Source: Embleya scabrispora DSM 41855
GTDB taxonomy: Bacteria; Actinomycetota; Actinomycetes; Streptomycetales; Streptomycetaceae
Direction: 5' to 3'
Assembly (NCBI RefSeq): GCF_000372745.1
Contig: NZ_KB889690.1
Location: 1-43,464 of the forward strand
DNA length: 43,464 bases
The position numbers and the translations under genes are program-made. Numbering within the stretch: the first letter of the stretch is position 1; each line of letters begins with the position of its first letter. This document shows positions 7,729 through 16,018 of this stretch, piece after piece. The notes below the pieces were generated by a model that was not told the origin of the DNA, searched no databases, and saw nothing but the letters and a program-made list of their open reading frames with translations.

Positions 7729-7752
7729 CCCGGGACCGACCGGGGTCCCGGG
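7729..7752. terminator. Convergent hairpin terminator
   Basis: CCCGGGACC pairs perfectly with GGTCCCGGG around a 6-base loop, lying between the rightward small SPOR-like gene and the leftward DUF1508 gene. Neither side has a long T-run. Confidence 0.5.
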
Positions 7753-7855
7753 GCTGCTCGATCGTTTTCCGTCCTTGCCCGCCACGACCCCGAATGCGGC
7801 AGGGATCACGTACGTGGGTCCGGAAACCGGCGATCGAGGGAGGGGCGGACGGGGG

Positions 7856-8341
7856 TCAGGCGCGAGAGCCGACCGACATTCGCCTTCGTGACCCGGCCGT
7901 CCTGGATACGGCCTTTCGGGTGCGCGAGGCGGCCGGCCTGGATACCGCCTTTCGGGTGGCCGAGGGCTTGGTCGCGATCTTTCGCGATTGCGCCTTTCGA
8001 GGCGGCGCCTTTGCGGTGGCCGACTTCGCCGACGCGCTCTTGCGCGTCGTGGTGCTCTTGCGCACCGCGCCGCCGCGGCGCGCGACGGTTCGCGCGGCCG
8101 GTGTCCGCCGGTGCGTGGCCGCGGACTTCGGGGCCTGGGCCCGCTGCGCGGCGAGTGCGTCGACGGTGCGGTCGTCGACCGTCTCGGTGTCGCCGTTGCG
8201 CTGGATATAGCGCACCGCGGTGAGCGCCTCGCGCTTGGTTTCATAGGGCGACGACTTGATGATCGTCGCACCGTTGGCGGCTGCCAGGACGAAGCCGTAC
8301 TTGCCGGAGCGTCCCTTGGTGACAATAAATTTGGCCGGCAC
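7856..8341 (-). CDS. DUF1508 (YegP-like) domain with basic histone-H1-like tail
   Basis: The protein has 161 residues. Residues 1-50 form one YegP/DUF1508 unit ([20 protein letters not shown], then [20 protein letters not shown] and RYIQRN), a small beta-alpha fold of unknown role. From about 72 to the end the sequence is almost only Lys, Arg, Ala, Ser, Thr and Pro, with [16 protein letters not shown] and twice RKAVSR. This is the composition of bacterial H1-like DNA-binding tails such as HupS or HbsU C-termini. I infer nucleic-acid binding. GTG at 8341 was chosen because AAGGAG lies 6 bases upstream and the DUF1508 domain begins there; upstream frame is open but not conserved. The AT-rich block 8380-8430 probably holds its promoter and that of the divergent F420 reductase. 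Confidence 0.8.
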   Translation of the reverse strand: MPAKFIVTKGRSGKYGFVLAAANGATIIKSSPYETKREALTAVRYIQRNGDTETVDDRTVDALAAQRAQAPKSAATHRRTPAARTVARRGGAVRKSTTTRKSASAKSATAKAPPRKAQSRKIATKPSATRKAVSRPAASRTRKAVSRTAGSRRRMSVGSRA

Positions 8342-8524
8342 TGCGTCTCCTTGGAGAGCGAAGAGAAAGTTTTCTCCTCCACGGAAACACGGTTTGTCCC
8401 GGTTGTCATATATAAGTGCTATTTCGGAGTGAATCGGCCCGCACAGCCGAAAACCACTGTGACCTCGACTGCATCCGGGCGCCGACCCCGTGTCCTCTGC
8501 GGTTTCGGCCGGCAGGATCACGCC

Positions 8525-9217
8525 ATGACAACCCCCTCGTCCCCCAAGCGCGACCCGCGTGACCTGCCGAACATCGACCACCTGGTCGTGGGTGTCCTCG
8601 GCGGCACCGGCGAGCAGGGCCGCGGCCTCGCGTACCGCCTGGCCGTCGCCGGCCAGAAAGTGATCATCGGCTCGCGCAGCGCCGAACGGGCCGGCTCCGC
8701 CGCGGCGGAGCTCGGTGCCGGTGTCCGCGGCGCGGACAACGCCACCTGTGCGGCGGAGAGCGACATCGTGATCGTCGCCGTGCCCTGGGAGGGGCACCGC
8801 GATCTGCTCGTGGCCCTCAAGAGCGAGTTGGCGGGCAAGATCGTCGTCGACTGCGTGAACCCGATGGGCTTCGACAAGCAGGGCGCGTTCGTGCTCGACG
8901 TCGAGGAGGGCAGCGCCGCGCAGCAGGCCGCCGCCGTGCTCACCGACTCGTCCGTCACCGCCGCCTTCCACCACGTCTCCGCGGTGCTGCTGCTCGACCC
9001 GAACGTCGAATCCCTGGACACCGACATCATGGTGCTCGGCGACAAGCGCGACGCCACCGATGCGGTACAGGCGCTCGCGTCGCGGATCCCCGGGATGCGC
9101 GGGGTGTACGCCGGGCGACTGCGCAACGCGCGGCAGGTCGAGGGGCTCACCGCCAACCTCATCTCGACCAACCGCCGGTACAAGGCACACGCCGGACTGC
9201 GCGTCACCGACGTGTGA
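8525..9217 (+). CDS. npdG: NADPH-dependent F420 reductase
   Basis: This enzyme transfers hydride between NADP(H) and the deazaflavin cofactor F420 in the cytoplasm, supplying reduced F420 to other enzymes. The 230-residue protein begins its Rossmann fold with VVGVLGGTGEQGRGLAYRLA and the NADP-phosphate-binding SRSAER, followed by IVIVAVPWEGH, VVDCVNPMGFDK, and a helical C-terminal half with SAVLLLD and GLTANLISTNRRYK typical of the family. Length is usual for Fno/NpdG. ATG at 8525 was chosen as the only start before the nucleotide-binding motif in an otherwise open frame. It is alone, ends in a bidirectional hairpin, and faces an FMN reductase gene. Confidence 0.92.
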   Translation: MTTPSSPKRDPRDLPNIDHLVVGVLGGTGEQGRGLAYRLAVAGQKVIIGSRSAERAGSAAAELGAGVRGADNATCAAESDIVIVAVPWEGHRDLLVALKSELAGKIVVDCVNPMGFDKQGAFVLDVEEGSAAQQAAAVLTDSSVTAAFHHVSAVLLLDPNVESLDTDIMVLGDKRDATDAVQALASRIPGMRGVYAGRLRNARQVEGLTANLISTNRRYKAHAGLRVTDV

Positions 9218-9256
9218 GCCCGCTCGGGTGCGGCCCACGGCGCATACCGGAGAAGG

Positions 9257-9302
9257 CGGCACGAGGCCCGGCACATCATCGGATGTGCCGGGCCTCGTGC
9301 CG
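9257..9302. terminator. Bidirectional terminator, 20-bp perfect stem
   Basis: The arms 9258-9277 and 9282-9301 are perfectly complementary over 20 bases with a 4-base loop, extended by one C-G pair. The hairpin lies between the converging F420 reductase and FMN reductase genes and should stop both. Confidence 0.85.
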
Positions 9303-9331
9303 TCTCGCCGGGTGCGGGGTTCGCCCCGGCG

Positions 9332-9940
9332 TCAGGCCAGTGATGCGCTCCAAGTGCCCAGCGGGCGGGCGACCAGTTCGCCGGCGTTGTTGTCGATCGC
9401 GTCCTGCAGGCCGGCCAGCACGTGGGTGACCATGCCGGCGGTGGCCGGGTCGGTGAGCACGTGCTGCACGTCGGCCTCGACACCGAGCCGGGTGTGCACC
9501 TCGGGGACCGAGATCTCCGGGCCGGAGACGACGAAGTTGCTCAGGTCCCGCAGCAGGGCCTTGAGCTGGATCAGCGCGCGGATGCCGCCCTGGACGCCGG
9601 GCGAGGCGGAGATCGCGACGATCGACTTGCCGGCCAGCACGCCCTGGGCGTACGGGCGCGAGGCCCAGTCCAGCGCGTTCTTGAGCACGCCCGGGAGGCT
9701 GCGGTTGTACTCGGGGGTGGCGATGATCAGGCCGTCCGCCTCGGCGATCGCCTCGCGCAGGCGCACCACGGACGCCGGCGGGTTGGCCTCCAGGTCCTGG
9801 TTGAAGTGCGGGAGCTCGTCCAGACCCTTGTACACCTCGATCTGCATGCCCTCGGGCGCGAACGGCTGGAGGGCGTTCACGAGCGCGGTGTTGAACGACT
9901 GGGCGCGCAGCGAGCCGGAGATGGCGAGGATGCGGGACAT
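9332..9940 (-). CDS. NADPH-dependent FMN reductase (flavodoxin-like)
   Basis: This 202-residue soluble flavoprotein has a flavodoxin-like fold and is predicted to reduce FMN or quinones and other electrophiles with NAD(P)H. The FMN phosphate loop is at the N-terminus (ISGSLRAQSFNTALV) and the second flavin-binding segment is TPEYNRSLPGVLKNALDW; the AISASPGVQGG loop follows. ATG at 9940 has GGAGG 6 bases upstream. Thirty-four bases upstream of the start lies an 18-bp palindrome, so the gene is probably under a MarR/TetR-type repressor; none is encoded next to it. This arrangement is common for oxidative- or electrophile-inducible reductases. Confidence 0.9.
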   Translation of the reverse strand: MSRILAISGSLRAQSFNTALVNALQPFAPEGMQIEVYKGLDELPHFNQDLEANPPASVVRLREAIAEADGLIIATPEYNRSLPGVLKNALDWASRPYAQGVLAGKSIVAISASPGVQGGIRALIQLKALLRDLSNFVVSGPEISVPEVHTRLGVEADVQHVLTDPATAGMVTHVLAGLQDAIDNNAGELVARPLGTWSASLA

Positions 9941-9973
9941 GGGGTCCTCCGTGGCGAGGCGGGACAAGGCAGA

Positions 9974-9991
9974 TTGTTGAACGTTTAACAA
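9974..9991. promoter_or_regulatory. Palindromic operator upstream of the FMN reductase
   Basis: TTGTTGAACGTTTAACAA is an 18-bp inverted repeat with one mismatch in nine pairs. It is AT-rich in very GC-rich surroundings and placed where it would overlap the promoter of the leftward reductase gene. The form (TTGNNNNAACGTT...CAA) is typical of MarR-family sites. A weaker half-site (TTGTTGTGGGTTCAAC) follows at 10004-10019. Confidence 0.6.
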
Positions 9992-10178
9992 CGTACCCCG
10001 AGTTTGTTGTGGGTTCAACTTTTGGGCTTCCTCCCAGGGGGGTCGGCGTCGCGAACCGTCGGCGGCGGTGTCGGCGACCGGTGCCGGCGACCCGGTCGGC
10101 GGGGGCGACAATGGAGCCGCGCCGCGCCCGTGTCACCCGCGGCCGTTCCTCGTTCGCACCCGTCTGGAGCCCCCCGCC

Positions 10179-10370
10179 ATGCCCCGCATCGTCGTCCTCG
10201 CCGTGATCGTGTGCGTCCTGGCGCTCGCCGCCGCCGTGGTGGCCTTCGTCGGCGGAAGCTGGCTCGGCGTCCCGTTCGTGCTGCTCGCCGCGCTCGACGG
10301 GAATCTCGCCTTCTACTACCTGCGCCGGCACCGGGTGCGCCGTTCGCGTGAGCTCGCCGCCCGGGTCTGA
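10179..10370 (+). CDS. Small two-helix membrane protein
   Basis: The 63-residue protein has two predicted membrane helices, [20 protein letters not shown] (about 5-24) and [21 protein letters not shown] (about 28-48), and a basic Arg-rich tail [15 protein letters not shown] that should stay inside the cell. I do not recognise a domain. ATG at 10179 follows GGAG with a 9-base gap. It lies upstream of recA, separated from it by a hairpin and the SOS promoter, so it is probably an independent unit. Confidence 0.65.
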   Translation: MPRIVVLAVIVCVLALAAAVVAFVGGSWLGVPFVLLAALDGNLAFYYLRRHRVRRSRELAARV

Positions 10371-10386
10371 GTCCGTCTCGCCGCCC

Positions 10387-10420
10387 GCCGGCGTCACCCG
10401 TATGGGTGGATGCCGCCGGC
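10387..10420 (+). terminator. Imperfect hairpin after the small membrane protein
   Basis: GCCGGC (10387) pairs with GCCGGC (10415), with an inner ACCC/GGGT stem and an asymmetric bulge. It is a weak terminator that could separate the small gene from recA. Confidence 0.35.
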
Positions 10421-10442
10421 CGATGGCGTGTCGGCATCGAAT

Positions 10443-10458
10443 TCGAACAAAAGTTCGG
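10443..10458 (+). promoter_or_regulatory. LexA-binding SOS box of recA
   Basis: TCGAAC-AAAA-GTTCGG matches the Gram-positive/actinobacterial SOS box (TCGAACnnnnGTTCGA) at 11 of 12 defined positions. It lies 115 bp upstream of the recA start. Confidence 0.85.
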
Positions 10459-10507
10459 GCTACGCTTCGACCGACGTTGTCCACAGGCGTACGCCGGTCG
10501 TGCCTCC

Positions 10508-10530
10508 GTGTCGGTGCGACGGGTTAGCGT
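10508..10530 (+). promoter_or_regulatory. RecA-NDp-type (PafBC-dependent) promoter of recA
   Basis: GTGTCGGTG, eight bases, then TAGCGT. The consensus for the LexA-independent actinobacterial DNA-damage promoter is TTGTCRGTG-N8-TAnnnT; only the first base differs and the spacing is exact. It is 44 bp upstream of the recA start and downstream of the SOS box, giving two damage-responsive inputs as in mycobacteria. Confidence 0.7.
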
Positions 10531-10573
10531 TCAAGGTGTGAAGCGAACACCACAGACCGGCAAGGCGGCATCC

Positions 10574-11608
<1,035 letters not shown>

Positions 11609-11612
11609 GCCC

Positions 11613-12557
11613 GTGGGTCGCCCTGCCGGCGAGTGGTCGAACACGTGGGGGGACGGATCCGGGGCCGGACCCGTCTCCCCGCCGGTCGACGCCGCCGAAC
11701 TGCGGGCCGCGCTGGCGGCCGTCACGGCGCGTGCCGCGACAGGTGATCGCGCCGAGCGCGGCGGTGCCGAGCGCCGCACCGCCCGCCGAGCCGGCTCGAC
11801 GCGACGCGACTCGGGGGAGCGCGAAGCGGGCGACCGGGATGCGAGGGACGACGGCTCGGGGGCCGACGTCCGCGGTGTGGGTGAGCGGGCCGCCGGTCGG
11901 CGGTCCGAACGCGGTCGGGCCAAGCGGGACACGCGCGAGCGGGCCGGGACTCGGGGCCGGCCCCGCCGGAACACGGACGACGAGGGCGTCGAGCCTGTCG
12001 AGGGCGCCGACGCGGAGCCGCAACCGCTCGCCGATCCGGAGGCCACCGCGCGGGCGATCTGCCTGCGCCTGTTGACCGGGCGCGCCCGAACCCGGTCCCA
12101 GCTGGCGGACGCTCTGCGCCGTCGGGAGGTGCCCGACGAGGTGGCGGAATACGTGCTGGGCCGATTCACCGACGTGGGGCTGATCGACGACACCGCCTTC
12201 GCGGGCGCGTGGGTCGACACCAGACACACCGGCAAGGGGCTGGCCCGTCGCGCCCTGGCCCGGGAACTGCGCCAACGCGGCGTGGACGCCGTCGTGGTGG
12301 ACGAGGCGGTCGCCCGACTCGATCCCGAACAGGAGCTGGAGACGGCTCGGGCCCTGGTGGCCCGCCGGTTGCCGGGCACGCGTGGCCTGGACCGGGACAA
12401 GCGCATCCGCAGGTTGGCGGGGATGCTCGCGCGCAAGGGATACGGCGAGGGCCTGGCCCTTCGCGTGGTCCGGGACGCGCTCGCGCACGAGGCCGAGGCC
12501 GACGAGGCGGACGAGGCGGACGAGAACCCGTGGCGGGCCTGGGACGGACCGGTCTGA
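11613..12557 (+). CDS. recX: RecX, regulator of RecA, with long disordered N-terminus
   Basis: RecX binds in the groove of RecA filaments and limits their growth. The 314-residue protein has its RecX core at about 145-300: ICLRLLTGRARTRSQLADAL, VGLIDDTAFAGAWVDTR, ARRALARELRQRGVD and the RRLAGMLARKGYGEGLALRV repeat, three tandem three-helix units as in the family. Residues 1-140 are Arg/Glu/Asp/Gly-rich low complexity and are much longer than in E. coli RecX (166 residues in total). The C-terminus carries an EADEADEADE stretch. GTG at 11613 lies 4 bases after the recA stop, which indicates translational coupling. Confidence 0.93.
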   Translation: MGRPAGEWSNTWGDGSGAGPVSPPVDAAELRAALAAVTARAATGDRAERGGAERRTARRAGSTRRDSGEREAGDRDARDDGSGADVRGVGERAAGRRSERGRAKRDTRERAGTRGRPRRNTDDEGVEPVEGADAEPQPLADPEATARAICLRLLTGRARTRSQLADALRRREVPDEVAEYVLGRFTDVGLIDDTAFAGAWVDTRHTGKGLARRALARELRQRGVDAVVVDEAVARLDPEQELETARALVARRLPGTRGLDRDKRIRRLAGMLARKGYGEGLALRVVRDALAHEAEADEADEADENPWRAWDGPV

Positions 12558-12680
12558 GCCGCGCTCCCGAGACTGCGGTCGGTGACCTAGCCTGGGACCG
12601 TTGTCCGAGCCGTCGGACCGCCACAAGCGCGTCCCTCGGCGCGCATACGTCCCTGCCGTCCGCTTGAAGGGCCATCCGCC

Positions 12681-14048
12681 TTGGCGATCAGTGTGTTCGA
12701 CATGTTCTCGATCGGGATCGGCCCGTCGAGCTCCCACACGGTGGGTCCCATGCGCGCCGCGCGGATGTTCGCGCAGCGACTCAAGAGCGAGGGTGTCCTG
12801 GACCGGGTCGCCTCCGTCCGGGTCGAGCTGTACGGCTCCCTCGGCGCGACCGGTCACGGCCACGGCACCCCGCGCGCGGTGCTGCTCGGCCTGGAGGGCT
12901 ACTCACCGCGCACCGTCGACCCCGAGGAGGTCGAGCCGGAGCTGGCGCGCATCCGCGAGTCGGGGATGTTGCGACTGCTCGGCGTGCACGACATCGCCTT
13001 CGACGGCGACCGTGACCTGGTGCTGCATCGACGCAAGGCGCTGCCGTACCACGCCAACGGGATGACCGCGTGGGCGCGCGACGCGGACGGCACCGAACTG
13101 CTCACCAAGACGTACTACTCGGTCGGCGGCGGCTTCGTGGTGGACGAGGACGCGATGGGGGCGGATCGGGTCAAGCCCGACGACACCGTGCTGCGACACC
13201 CGTTCCGCACCGGCGACGAGTTGTTGCGGTTGACCCGGGAGACCGGACTCTCGGTGTCCGCACTGATGCTGGAGAACGAGAAGGCGTGGCGCACCGAGCC
13301 GGAGATCCGCGCCGAGTTGCTGGAGATCTGGCACGTGATGCGCGCGTGCGTGGAGCGCGGCCTGGCCACCGAGGGCATCCTGCCCGGTGGGCTCAAGGTG
13401 CGCCGCCGCGCGTCGCGGACCGCCCGCACGCTGCGCGCCGAGGGTGATCGGCCCACGCACGCGATGGAGTGGGTCACCCTGTGGGCGATGGCGGTCAACG
13501 AGGAGAACGCCGCCGGCGGTCGGGTGGTCACCGCGCCCACCAACGGCGCCGCCGGGATCATCCCGGCCGTCCTGCACCACTACGTGGCCACCGTCCCGGG
13601 CGCGGACGAGGACGGCATCGTGCGCTTCCTGCTCGCCGCGGGCGCGATCGGCATGCTGTTCAAGGAGAACGCGTCGATCTCGGGCGCAGAGGTCGGTTGC
13701 CAGGGTGAGGTGGGTTCGGCCTGCGCGATGGCCGCCGGCGGCCTGGCGGAGGTCCTGGGCGGCACCCCGGAGCAGGTGGAGAACGCCGCCGAGATCGGGA
13801 TGGAGCACAACCTCGGACTCACCTGCGACCCGGTCGGCGGCCTCGTGCAGATCCCGTGCATCGAGCGCAACGGCATGGCCGGCGTCAAGGCGGTCACCGC
13901 CGCCCGGATGGCTCTGCGCGGCGACGGCCGGCACCACGTCTCGCTGGACAAGGTCATCAAGACCATGAAGGAGACCGGCGCCGACATGAAGACCAAGTAC
14001 AAGGAGACCGCCCGGGGCGGCCTCGCGGTCAACATCATCGAGTGCTGA
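12681..14048 (+). CDS. sdaA: L-serine ammonia-lyase (iron-sulfur type)
   Basis: This enzyme deaminates L-serine to pyruvate and ammonia with a labile 4Fe-4S cluster. The 455-residue single-chain protein has the beta-type domain first ([20 protein letters not shown], the anion-binding SSSHT loop at 16-20) and then the alpha-type catalytic domain with [38 protein letters not shown] and [16 protein letters not shown], whose Cys residues are the cluster ligands. The start is TTG at 12681 with GAAGG 10 bases upstream; ATG codons further in would delete the conserved SVFDMFSIG start. It is 123 bp from recX and probably a separate unit. Confidence 0.96.
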   Translation: MAISVFDMFSIGIGPSSSHTVGPMRAARMFAQRLKSEGVLDRVASVRVELYGSLGATGHGHGTPRAVLLGLEGYSPRTVDPEEVEPELARIRESGMLRLLGVHDIAFDGDRDLVLHRRKALPYHANGMTAWARDADGTELLTKTYYSVGGGFVVDEDAMGADRVKPDDTVLRHPFRTGDELLRLTRETGLSVSALMLENEKAWRTEPEIRAELLEIWHVMRACVERGLATEGILPGGLKVRRRASRTARTLRAEGDRPTHAMEWVTLWAMAVNEENAAGGRVVTAPTNGAAGIIPAVLHHYVATVPGADEDGIVRFLLAAGAIGMLFKENASISGAEVGCQGEVGSACAMAAGGLAEVLGGTPEQVENAAEIGMEHNLGLTCDPVGGLVQIPCIERNGMAGVKAVTAARMALRGDGRHHVSLDKVIKTMKETGADMKTKYKETARGGLAVNIIEC

Positions 14049-14167
14049 GCCGAGAGCCGGGACGAGAGCCGAAACGGAGCGGGAACCGACCCGGAGACTT
14101 GAGCCGACTCGCGAACCGGAGCGCGAGCCGGCTCCGCCCCCGCCCCGGGTGCCGCCGGCCGCGAGGT

Positions 14168-14190
14168 GCGGCGGGTGGTCCGCCCGCCGC
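14168..14190 (+). terminator. Hairpin after sdaA
   Basis: GCGGCGGG pairs with CCCGCCGC around a 7-base loop. The preceding 14049-14150 is a run of degenerate GAGCCG/GAACCG units with no coding sense. Confidence 0.45.
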
Positions 14191-14281
14191 GACACCGGTG
14201 ACGCAAGCGCCCGAGTCGCGTTGATGATCCGGGCGGGACACGTGAGGTGTGCTCGCGGAAACGAAGGGTAGGCATGCGCCC

Positions 14282-14659
14282 GTGAACGACGAGAGCGGTC
14301 CCCTCTTGGTGCAGGTATCGGCAGCCGGAGCCGGTCATACGTTGGTGACCGTGCACGGCGAGATCGACATGGACAGCGGTCCGATCCTGGACGACGCGCT
14401 GAGCCGGCAGGTCTCGGCCGGCCTGAACCGGCTGCTGCTCGACCTGTCCTCGGTCGCCTTCATCGACTCCTTCGGCCTGCGGATTCTGGTCCGGGCCGAG
14501 CGGCGGGCCCGCGAGGCCGGCGGCTCCCTGCAGCTGATCGCGCCGACCCGGGCGGTGGCGCGGGTGCTGCGGCTGACCGGCTTCACCCTGATGGTGGCCG
14601 TGCACGACACCGTGCAAGAGGCGCTGGACGCGCAGGAAAGTCCGGCCGGGCACGAGTAG
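14282..14659 (+). CDS. STAS-domain anti-sigma factor antagonist-like protein lacking the phospho-serine
   Basis: The 125-residue protein is a single STAS domain of the SpoIIAA/RsbV/BldG kind, which frees sigma factors by binding anti-sigma kinases. It shows VTVHGEIDMDSGPILDDAL, LLLDLSSVAFIDSFGLRILV and the C-terminal helix region LQLIAPTRAVARVLRLTG. In SpoIIAA the regulatory serine is the second Ser of DSSGL; here the motif reads D62-S63-F64-G65, so that position is Phe and normal phospho-control looks impossible. GTG at 14282 was chosen since the upstream in-frame GTG (14249) has its GAGG too close. No partner anti-sigma factor or sigma factor gene is nearby. Confidence 0.85.
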   Translation: MNDESGPLLVQVSAAGAGHTLVTVHGEIDMDSGPILDDALSRQVSAGLNRLLLDLSSVAFIDSFGLRILVRAERRAREAGGSLQLIAPTRAVARVLRLTGFTLMVAVHDTVQEALDAQESPAGHE

Positions 14660-14681
14660 GTGCACCCCGCTGATCAAAAAC

Positions 14682-14713
14682 ACCAAAGTTCATGATCAAA
14701 ATCCGACGCAGGG
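14682..14713. repeat. AT-rich block with repeated TGATCAAAA
   Basis: CTGATCAAAAACACC and ATGATCAAAATCCG repeat TGATCAAAA, two turns apart, in an otherwise GC-rich gap between converging genes. No gene is read away from it, so a promoter role is unclear. Confidence 0.35.
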
Positions 14714-14797
14714 GTGGCCGGATCCGATCACGCACGCCACACTTGGAGTGTCCGCGCGCCGGATGTTTCTGCTGTCGCCCGAAGGCCGTGGACCTGT

Positions 14798-14833
14798 GGC
14801 CGTCCCGCCGAGCGCAAGCCCGACGGGACGGCC
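14798..14833. terminator. Convergent hairpin between STAS gene and esterase-like gene
   Basis: GGCCGTCCCG pairs perfectly with CGGGACGGCC across a 16-base loop. It lies between the two converging genes; about 50 bases separate it from the end of the leftward one. Confidence 0.5.
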
Positions 14834-14884
14834 GCCGCATGTCCGAGGCGACGCGGGACGGAGTGAGGCGGCCCCGCGCCCCGC

Positions 14885-15847
14885 TCAGCCCAGCGTGCGC
14901 TTGAGGAACTGCGCCATGGTCGAGCGATACTCGCGGGCCTGCGGCAGCAGCGCGGTGAGTTCGCCCGCGCCGTGTACGAAGCCATCCCAGCGCTTGGCCT
15001 CGACCGGGACGCCGGCCGCCTCCAACTGCTTCGCGTACGCCTCGCCCTCGTCGCGCAGTGGGTCGTACTCGCCGGTGAGCACCAGCGCCGCGGGCAGCCC
15101 GGCGAGGTCCTCGGCGTGCAGCGGCGACGCGAGCGGATCGGTGCGCTCGCTGCGCGGGCTGGTCAGGTACAGCCGGACGGCTTCCTCCAGCGCCTCGCGG
15201 GTGAGCAGGTAGCCCTCGCCGTTCTCCGCCACGGACGCCTGGGAGAGGGTCAGGTCCAGGATCGGGCCGTCCAGCACCTGGGCGAGCGGGGTCGGCTGGC
15301 GGCGGTCGCGCAGCATGATCGAGCAGGCCGCGGCCAGGTTGCCGCCCGCGCCCGCGCCGCCGATGGCCACCTTGTCCGCGTTCACGCCGAGTTGGAAGGC
15401 GCGCTCCTGCACCCAGATCCACGCGGCGTACGCGTCCTCCAGGGGCCACGGGAACTTGAACTCGGGCGCCAGGCGATACTCGACCGAGATCACCACGGCG
15501 CCGCTCTCGGCGGCGATGTGCGCGCAGTGACCGTCGAAACGGTCCACCGCGCCGAGCCACCACGCACCGTCGTGCAGGTACACGTAGCCTGGGCGACCGC
15601 CCCTGGGGGCGGGTCCGGCCGGCGTGTACACACGAGCGGTGATCCGGCCCGGCTCCGGCTCCTTCACCGTGATGTTCACATCCCGCGTCGTCACACCTTC
15701 CGGTGCGGGCTCGGCGAACGCGAGGATGGACGACTCGAGAGCTTTATTGGACGCGGCACGGCGCTCCGCCAAGGGCAGGTCGGCCAAAAGGGGCGGCGCG
15801 GCGGCGACAGCGTCGAGGATCGGCTGGATCTGCGGTGCGACGGGCAT
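14885..15847 (-). CDS. HSL-family alpha/beta hydrolase homologue without catalytic serine
   Basis: The 320-residue protein has the hormone-sensitive-lipase-like esterase layout: a cap helix region, VYLHDGAWWLGAVDRFDGHC in place of the oxyanion HGGG block, VVISVEYRLAPEFKFPWPLEDAY, the nucleophile elbow, the Asp loop LTGEYDPLRDEGEAYA and the His loop RWDGFVHGAG. The elbow, GDSAGGN in active members, reads GAGAGGN at 164-170: Ser is replaced by Gly (codon 15350-15352) and the preceding Asp by Ala. HGGG is HDGA. Asp and His are intact. It is therefore probably not an esterase; a binding, scaffold or altered chemistry role is possible. ATG at 15847 has GGAGG 6 bases upstream. The reading frame is intact, so it is not an obvious pseudogene. 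Confidence 0.85.
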   Translation of the reverse strand: MPVAPQIQPILDAVAAAPPLLADLPLAERRAASNKALESSILAFAEPAPEGVTTRDVNITVKEPEPGRITARVYTPAGPAPRGGRPGYVYLHDGAWWLGAVDRFDGHCAHIAAESGAVVISVEYRLAPEFKFPWPLEDAYAAWIWVQERAFQLGVNADKVAIGGAGAGGNLAAACSIMLRDRRQPTPLAQVLDGPILDLTLSQASVAENGEGYLLTREALEEAVRLYLTSPRSERTDPLASPLHAEDLAGLPAALVLTGEYDPLRDEGEAYAKQLEAAGVPVEAKRWDGFVHGAGELTALLPQAREYRSTMAQFLKRTLG

Positions 15848-16018
15848 GCGACTCCTCCGAACGGATTACGAAGCAGCACAGTAGAACTTCGCGCCCGGAG
15901 TTGACAGAGCGTCAGACTTCGGACGCGTGACATAGGCCACACAGAAACCGCGCGAAGGGCGTCAACCGTGTCAGTTGTCCCCGGCGTTGAATAAACGGAA
16001 CCCACCAAGGAGTACGCG

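Noticed and set aside
6520-8409. Methionine aminopeptidase as a 629-residue protein
   Set aside because: The upstream 347 codons are Arg/Pro/Ser-rich, lie opposite or out of frame with two small genes, and are absent from the family.
14049-14150. Repeated GAGCCG/GAACCG units after sdaA, considered as a CRISPR or structured repeat
   Set aside because: Units are 6-9 bases, degenerate and without spacers; they look like slippage-prone low-complexity sequence.
14692-14904. Possible 70-residue gene starting ATG 14692, with a Cys cluster
   Set aside because: No ribosome site, it overlaps the end of the esterase-like gene on the other strand, and it contains the likely terminator hairpin.
15901-15930. 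TTGACA in the gap before the PIG-V-like gene
   Set aside because: No TAnnnT hexamer is found 16-19 bases downstream.
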